A stretch of 64,000 nt of DNA from positions 1 through 64,000 of the forward strand of contig CAUDLW010000089.1 in NCBI GenBank assembly GCA_958450325.1, in the 5' to 3' direction. The position numbers and the translations under genes were made by a program. This document shows positions 58,101 through 64,000 of this stretch, piece after piece. The notes under the pieces are model-generated. The model saw only the letters and a program-made list of their open reading frames with translations, had not been told where the DNA came from and did not search any database. This DNA comes from Agrostemma githago. Taxonomy: Eukaryota; Streptophyta; Magnoliopsida; Caryophyllales; Caryophyllaceae. The stretch's first letter is position 1. The number at the start of each line of letters is the position of its first letter.

Positions 58101-61100
58101 GCCTAATTCCAACCCTAAACCCTTTTCCGTCCCGTCTTATGCAGTACCCTACTCTTAAGGTTCAGTGCCCCATCTTTGAATCACATCCACGACACGGATC
58201 ACCAATACCCTCTTAGGGTTCAGTTTCTTGCGGGTTTAGTGACCTTGAATAAGGAAAAGGGTTTAGGGTTGGATTAGGCGGAGCCGCGAAGCGTGTCCGC
58301 CTAATCCAACCCTAAACTCTTTTCCGTCCCGTCTTATGCAGTACCCTACTCTTAAGGTTCAGTGCCCCATCTTTGAATCATATCCACGACAGGGTTCACC
58401 AATACCCTCTTAGGGTTCAGTTTCTTGCGGGTTTAGTGACCTTTAATAAGGAAAAGGGTTTAGGGTTGGATTAGGCAGAGCCGCGAAGCGGGTCCGCCTA
58501 ATCCAACCCTAAACCCTTTTCCGTCCCGTCTTATGCAGTACCCTACTCTTAAGGTTCAGTGCCCCATCTTTGAATCACATCCACGACACGGATCACCAAT
58601 ACCCTCTTAGGGTTCAGTTTCTTGCGGGTTTAGTGACCTTGAATAAGGAAAAGGGTTTAGGGTTGGATTAGGCGGAGCCGCGAAGCGTGTCCGCCTAATC
58701 CAACCCTAAACCCTTTTCCGTCCCGTCTTATGCAGTACCCTACTCTTAAGGTTCAGTGCCCCATCTTTGAATCACATCCACGACAGGGTTCACCAATACC
58801 CTCTTAGGGTTCAGTTTCTTGCGGGTTAAGTGACCTTGAATAAGGAAAAGGGTTTAGGGTTGGATTAGGCGGAGCCGCGAAGCGTGTCCGCCTAATCCAA
58901 CCCTAAACCCTTTTCCGTCCCGTCTTATGCAGTACCCTACTCTTAAGGTTCAGTGCCCCATAGTTGAATCACATCCACGATAGGGTTCACCAATACCCTC
59001 TTAGGGTTCAGTTTCTTGCGGGTTTAGTGACCTTGAATAAGGAAAAGGGTTAAGGGTTGTATTAGGCGGAGCCGCGAAGCGGGTCCGCCTAATCCAACCC
59101 TAAACCCTTTTCCGTCCCGTCTTAAGCAGTACCCTACTCTTAAGGTTCAGTGCCCTATCTTTGAATCGCATCCACGACAGGGTTCACCAATACCCTCTTA
59201 GGGTTCAGTTTCTTGCGGGTTAAGTGACCTTGAATAAGGAAAAGGGTTTAGGGTTGGATTAGGCGGAGCCGCGAAGCGTGTCCGCCTAATCCAACCCTAA
59301 ACCCTTTTCCGTCCCGTCTTATGCAGTACCCTACTCTTAAGGTTCAGTGCCCCATAGTTGAATCACATCCACGATAGGGTTCACCAATACCCTCTTAGGG
59401 TTCAGTTTCTTGCGGGTTTAGTGACCTTGAATAAGGAAAAGGGTTAAGGGTTGTATTAGGCGGAGCCGCGAAGCGGGTCCGCCTAATCCAACCCTAAACC
59501 CTTTTCCGTCCCGTCTTAAGCAGTACCCTACTCTTAAGGTTCAGTGCCCTATCTTTGAATCGCATCCACGACAGGGTTCACCAATACCCTCTTAGGGTTC
59601 AGTTTCTTGCGGGTTTAGTGACCTTGAATAAGGAAAAGGGTTTATGATTGGATTAGGCGGAGCCGCGGAGCGGGTCCACCTAATCCAACCCTAAACCCTT
59701 TTCTGTCCCGTCTGATGCAGTACCCTACTCTTAAGGTTCAGTGCCCCATCTTTGAATCATATCCACGACAGGGTTCACCAATACCCTCTTAGGGTTCAGT
59801 TTCTTGCGGGTTTAGTGACCTTTAATAAGGAAAAGGGTTTAGGGTTGGATTAGGCAGAGCCGCGAAGCGGGTCCGCCTAATCCAACCCTAAACCCTTTTC
59901 CGTCCCGTCTTATGCAGTACCCTACTCTTAAGGTTCAGTGCCCCATCTTTGAATCACATCCACGACACGGATCACCAATACCCTCTTAGGGTTCAGTTTC
60001 TTGCGGGTTTAGTGACCTTGAATAAGGAAAAGGGTTTAGGGTTGGATTAGGCGGAGCCGCGAAGCGTGTCCGCCTAATCCAACCCTAAACCCTTTTCCGT
60101 CCCGTCTTATGCAGTACCCTACTCTTAAGGTTCAGTGCCCCATCTTTGAATCACATCCACGACAGGGTTCACCAATACCCTCTTAGGGTTCAGTTTCTTG
60201 CGGGTTAAGTGACCTTGAATAAGGAAAAGGGTTTAGGGTTGGATTAGGCGGAGCCGCGAAGCGTGTCTGCCTAATCCAACCCTAAACCCTTTTCCGTCCC
60301 GTCTTATGCAGTACCCTACTCTTAAGGTTCAGTGCCCCATAGTTGAATCACATCCACGACAGGGTTCACCAATACCCTCTTAGGGTTCAGTTTCTTGCGG
60401 GTTTAGTGACCTTGAATAAGGAAAAGGGTTAAGGGTTGGATTAGGCGGAGCCGCGAAGCGGGTCCGCCTAATCCAACCCTAAACCCTTTTCCGTCCCGTC
60501 TTAAGCAGTACCCTACTCTTAAGGTTCAGTGCCCTATCTTTGAATCGCATCCACGACAGGGTTCACCAATACCCTCTTAGGGTTCAGTTTCTTGCGGGTT
60601 TAGTGACCTTGAATAAGGAAAAGGGTTTATGATTGGATTAGGCGGAGCCGCGGAGCGGGTCCACCTAATCCAACCCTAAACCCTTTTCTGTCCCGTCTGA
60701 TGCAGTACCCTACTCTTAAGGTTCAGTGCCCCATCTTTGAATCATATCCACGACAGGGTTCACCAATACCCTCTTAGGGTTCAGTTTCTTGCGGGTTTAG
60801 TGACCTTTAATAAGGAAAAGGGTTTAGGGTTGGATTAGGCAGAGCCGCGAAGCGGGTCCGCCTAATCCAACCCTAAACCCTTTTCCGTCCCGTCTTATGC
60901 AGTACCCTACTCTTAAGGTTCAGTGCCCCATCTTTGAATCACATCCACGACACGGATCACCAATACCCTCTTAGGGTTCAGTTTCTTGCGGGTTTAGTGA
61001 CCTTGAATAAGGAAAAGGGTTTAGGGTTGGATTAGGCGGAGCCGCGAAGCGTGTCCGCCTAATCCAACCCTAAACCCTTTTCCGTCCCGTCTTATGCAGT

Positions 61101-62420
61101 ACCCTACTCTTAAGGTTCAGTGCCCCATCTTTGAATCACATCCACGACAGGGTTCACCAATACCCTCTTAGGGTTCAGTTTCTTGCGGGTTAAGTGACCT
61201 TGAATAAGGAAAAGGGTTTAGGGTTGGATTAGGCGGAGCCGCGAAGCGTGTCTGCCTAATCCAACCCTAAACCCTTTTCCGTCCCGTCTTATGCAGTACC
61301 CTACTCTTAAGGTTCAGTGCCCCATAGTTGAATCACATCCACGACAGGGTTCACCAATACCCTCTTAGGGTTCAGTTTCTTGCGGGTTTAGTGACCTTGA
61401 ATAAGGAAAAGGGTTAAGGGTTGGATTAGGCGGAGCCGCGAAGCGGGTCCGCCTAATCCAACCCTAAACCCTTTTCCGTCCCGTCTTAAGCAGTACCCTA
61501 CTCTTAAGGTTCAGTGCCCTATCTTTGAATCGCATCCACGACAGGGTTCACCAATACCCTCTTAGGGTTCAGTTTCTTGCGGGTTTAGTGACCTTGAATA
61601 AGGAAAAGGGTTTATGGTTGGATTAGGCGGAGCCGCGGAGCGGGTCCACCTAATCCAACCCTAAACCCTTTTCTGTCCCGTCTGATGCAGTACCCTACTC
61701 TTAAGGTTCAGTGCCCCATCTTTGAATCATATCCACGACAGGGTTCACCAATACCCTCTTAGGGTTCAGTTTCTTGCGGGTTTAGTGACCTTTAACAAGG
61801 AAAAGGGTTTAGGGTTGGATTAGGCAGAGCCGCGAAGCGGGTCCGCCTAATTCCAACCCTAAACCCTTTTCCGTCCCGTCTTATGCAGTACCCTACTCTT
61901 AAGGTTCAGTGCCCCATCTTTGAATCACATCCACGACACGGATCACCAATACCCTCTTAGGGTTCAGTTTCTTGCGGGTTTAGTGACCTTGAATAAGGAA
62001 AAGGGTTTAGGGTTGGATTAGGCGGAGCCGCGAAGCGTGTCCGCCTAATCCAACCCTAAACTCTTTTCCGTCCCGTCTTATGCAGTACCCTACTCTTAAG
62101 GTTCAGTGCCCCATCTTTGAATCATATCCACGACAGGGTTCACCAATACCCTCTTAGGGTTCAGTTTCTTGCGGGTTTAGTGACCTTTAATAAGGAAAAG
62201 GGTTTAGGGTTGGATTAGGCAGAGCCGCGAAGCGGGTCCGCCTAATCCAACCCTAAACCCTTTTCCGTCCCGTCTTATGCAGTACCCTACTCTTAAGGTT
62301 CAGTGCCCCATCTTTGAATCACATCCACGACACGGATCACCAATACCCTCTTAGGGTTCAGTTTCTTGCGGGTTTAGTGACCTTGAATAAGGAAAAGGGT
62401 TTAGGGTTGGATTAGGCGGA
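54737..62420. repeat. 5-mer HOR array (985 bp period)
   Basis: The five-unit order is: a, CTTAAGCAG with GAATCGCAT; b, CCGCGG with GTCCACC, CATATCC and TTTAATAAGG; c, GGCAGAG with GACACGGATC; d, GCGTGTCCGCC with GGGTTAAGTG; e, GCGTGTC(C/T)GCC with CATAGTTG and GGTTAAGGG. Unit a starts at 54737, 55722, 56707, 57692, 59072, 59466, 60451 and 61436. The period is 985 bp except at 57692-59466, where seven- and two-unit spacings reflect local rearrangement. This is the longest regular HOR in the window. Its d and e units carry a G-to-T change in the right hairpin stem, giving GCGTGTC. Confidence 0.9.
58086..58677. repeat. Three-unit segment copied 19 units downstream
   Basis: The unit at 58086 carries a 1-bp insertion (CTAATTCCAACC) and is followed by a hybrid unit at 58284 whose head is type d with AAACTCTTTTCC and whose tail is type b with CATATCC and TTTAATAAGG. 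The same insertion and hybrid occur at 61830 and about 62028, 3744 bp downstream, so the segment was duplicated across the 5-mer array. Confidence 0.82.
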
Positions 62421-64000
62421 GCCGCGAAGCGTGTCCGCCTAATCCAACCCTAAACTCTTTTCCGTCCAGTCTTATGCAGTACCCTACTCTTAAGGTTCAG
62501 TGCCCCATCTTTGAATCACATCCACGACAGGGTTCACCAATACCCTCTTAGGGTTCAGTTTCTTGCGGGTTAAGTGACCTTGAATAAGGAAAAGGGTTTA
62601 GGGTTGGATTAGGCGGAGCCGCGAAGCGGGTCCGCCTAATCCAACCCTAAACCCTTTTCGGTCCCGTCTTATGCAGTACCCTACTCTTAAGGTTCAGTGC
62701 CCCATCTTTGAATCACATCCACGACAGGTTTCACCAATACCCTCTTAGGGTTCAGTTTCTTGCGGGTTAAGTGACCTTGAATAAGGAAAAGGGTTTAGGG
62801 TTGGATTAGGCGGAGCCGCAAAGCGGGTCCGCCTAATCCAACCCTAAACCCTTTTCCGTCCCATCTTTTGCAGTACCCTACTCTTAAGGTTCAGTGCCTC
62901 ATCTTTGAATCACATCCACGACAGGGTTCACCAATACCCTCTTAGGGTTCAGTTTCTTGCGGGTTTAGTGACCTTGAATAAGGAAAAGGGTTTAGGGTTG
63001 GATTAGGCGGAGCCGCGAAGTGGGTCAGCCTAATCCAACCCTAAACCCTTTTCCGTCCCGTCTTATGCAGTACCCTACTCTTAAGGTTCAGTGCCCCATA
63101 GTTGAATCACATCCACGACAGGGTTCACCAATACTCTCTTAGGGTTCAGTTTCTTGCGGGTTTAGTGACCTTGAATAAGGAAAAGGGTTTAGGGTTGGAT
63201 TAGGCGGAGCCGCGAAGCAGGTCTGCCTAATCCAACCCTAAACCCTTTTCCGTCCCGTCTTATGCAGTACCCTACTCTTAAGGTTCAGTGCCCCATCTTT
63301 GAATCACATCCACGACAGGGTTCACCAATACCCTCTTAGGGTTCAGTTTCTTGCGGGTTTAGTGACCTTGAATAAGGAAAAGGGTTTAGGGTTGGATTAG
63401 GCGGAGCCGCGAAGTGGGTCCGCCTAATCCAACCCTAAACCCTTTTCCGTCCCGTCTTATGCAGTACCCTACACTTAAGGTTTAGTGCCCCAAAGTTGAA
63501 TCACATCCACGACAGGGTTCACAAATACCCTCTTAGGGTTTAGTTTCTTGCGGGTTTAGTGACCTTGAATAAGGAAAAGGGTTTAGGGTTGGATTAGGCA
63601 GAGCCGCGAAGCGGGTTCGCCTAATCCAACCCTAAACCCTTTTCCGTCCCGTCTTATGCAGCACCCTACTCTTAAGGTTCAGTGCCCCATAGTTGAATCA
63701 CATCCACGACAGGGTTCACCAATACCCTCTTAGGGTTCAGTTTCTTGCGGGTTTAGTGACCTTGAATAAGGAAAAGGGTTTAGGGTTGGATTAGGCGCAG
63801 CCGCGAAGCGGGTCCGCCTAATCCAACCCTAAACTCTTTTCCGTCCCGTCTTATGCAGTACCCTACTCTTAAGGTTCAGTGCCCCATCTTTGAATCACAT
63901 CCACGACAGGGTTCACCAATACCCTCTTAGGGTTCAGTTTCTTGCGGGTTAAGTGACCTTGAATAAGGAAAAAGGGTTTAGGGTTGGATTAGGCGGAGCC
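62421..64000. repeat. Right-hand satellite units rich in private variants
   Basis: Eight units here show changes I see nowhere or almost nowhere else in the window: TTTTCGGTCCCG, CATCTTTTGCAG, GTGCCTCATC, CGAAGTGGGTCAGCC, AATACTCTC, GCAGGTCTGCC, CTACACTTAAGG, CCCCAAAGTTG, CACAAATACC, GGTTTAGTTTC, GGCGCAGCC and an extra A in GGAAAAAGGG. No HOR is apparent. The window ends 2 bp into the next unit. Confidence 0.82.

Larger units (their letters stand above)
1..64000. repeat. 197-bp satellite DNA array, 325 head-to-tail units
   Basis: The CCGCG core recurs at 1, 198, 395, 592, 789 and so on to 63999, always in the same orientation. Unit start is 1+197(n-1), shifted by -1 after 19453, -2 after 20303, -3 after 24242, -12 after 29530, -18 after 46940, -24 after 50283, -30 after 52444, -29 after 58107, -28 after 61852 and -27 after 63968. 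These ten indels account for the whole 27-bp offset at the right end. Units differ from one another mostly by a handful to about ten substitutions. No unrelated sequence interrupts the array. Neither array edge lies inside the window, so its true length is unknown. Arrays of this kind usually form constitutive heterochromatin; which chromosomal domain it occupies is not visible here. Confidence 0.99.

Noticed and set aside
1..64000. Open reading frames along the array
   Set aside because: The 197-bp unit shifts frame by 2 each turn and the consensus has stops in every frame on both strands, so open stretches stay near or below 160 nt in the consensus. They repeat with the satellite and show no coding signature.
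1..64000. CRISPR array (regular repeats with palindromic parts)
   Set aside because: The whole 197-bp unit is conserved, including the part between palindromes, so there are no variable spacers. Unit length and the absence of cas genes also argue against it.
1..64000. True telomere tract
   Set aside because: Only single or one-and-a-half copies of TTTAGGG occur per arm, in both orientations. There is no run of perfect tandem heptamers, so this is not a chromosome end itself.
1..64000. rDNA spacer, 5S rDNA or tRNA gene array
   Set aside because: I recognise no 5S, tRNA A/B box pair or rRNA core sequence in the unit, and all parts of the unit vary in a similar way.
1..64000. CENP-B box
   Set aside because: I did not find the YTTCG...CGGG arrangement of the mammalian 17-bp box in the unit; the CGGG and TTCG occurrences belong to the palindrome core.

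Overview
The window is one uninterrupted satellite DNA array. A 197-bp unit is repeated head to tail, always in the same orientation, from base 1 to base 64000. I count 325 units plus 2 bp. A perfect 197-bp ladder would put the final unit boundary 27 bp further right. All 27 bp are explained by indels I can point to: -9 near 29530; -6 at 46940, 50283 and 52444; -1 near 19453, 20303 and 24242; +1 near 58107, 61852 and 63968. I see no gene, RNA gene, transposon insertion, orientation switch or unrelated spacer. In the consensus unit no frame on either strand stays open beyond about 160 nt, and 197 is not a multiple of 3, so open frames here are chance.

The organism is very probably a eukaryote with Arabidopsis-type telomeres (TTTAGGG/CCCTAAA). 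That covers most land plants and several algal and protist lineages, and I cannot narrow it further. Each unit carries CCCTAAACCC in one arm and GGGTTTAGGG in the other. The unit is about 50% GC (99 of 197 in my hand consensus). Most of its CpG sites occur as CpA or TpG in some units, as expected where CpG is methylated. An array this long and homogeneous is typical of centromeric, pericentromeric, knob or subtelomeric heterochromatin, and the sequence alone does not say which.

Unit layout, with position 1 at the CCGCG core: 1-12 right half of the hairpin centre; 13-42 right arm, with CCCTAAACCC; 43-167 non-palindromic body containing two related subrepeats; 167-196 left arm, with GGGTTTAGGG. 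The left arm of one unit and the right arm of the next form a 73-bp inverted repeat: 35-bp arms, a 3-bp loop and, in the consensus, one G-G mismatch. The core GCGAAGC matches the very stable DNA mini-hairpin sequence. The loop triplet varies (GAA, GGA, AAA, AAT, TTC) while the flanking CCGC/GCGG stem usually stays paired. Two units carry the core in inverted orientation.

Larger-scale layout: units fall into recognisable variant classes arranged in local higher-order repeats (HORs), whose length changes along the array. These are an A-B-C-D-E-F module recurring in 1-14184; a tandem 9-mer (4532-8077); a tandem 12-mer (8078-12805); a 6-mer (13397-15760); a 3-mer (15761-16942); mixed blocks (16943-25213); a 6-mer (25214-27577); a 30-unit-distance copy (21669 to 27578); 5- and 7-mer spacings with TTC-loop palindromes (31312-34660); a 3-mer (35055-36236); 9- and 10-mer spacings (37025-42540); an 8-mer (42541-45692); a 17/11/17-mer set (46284-55130); and a 5-mer (54737-62420). 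The last 1.6 kb (62421-64000) carries more one-off substitutions and no clear HOR. Several hybrid units mark crossover points. The overall picture is a satellite evolving by repeated unequal exchange, whose most conserved architectural element is a telomere-motif palindrome. All counts were made by eye from the printed coordinates.
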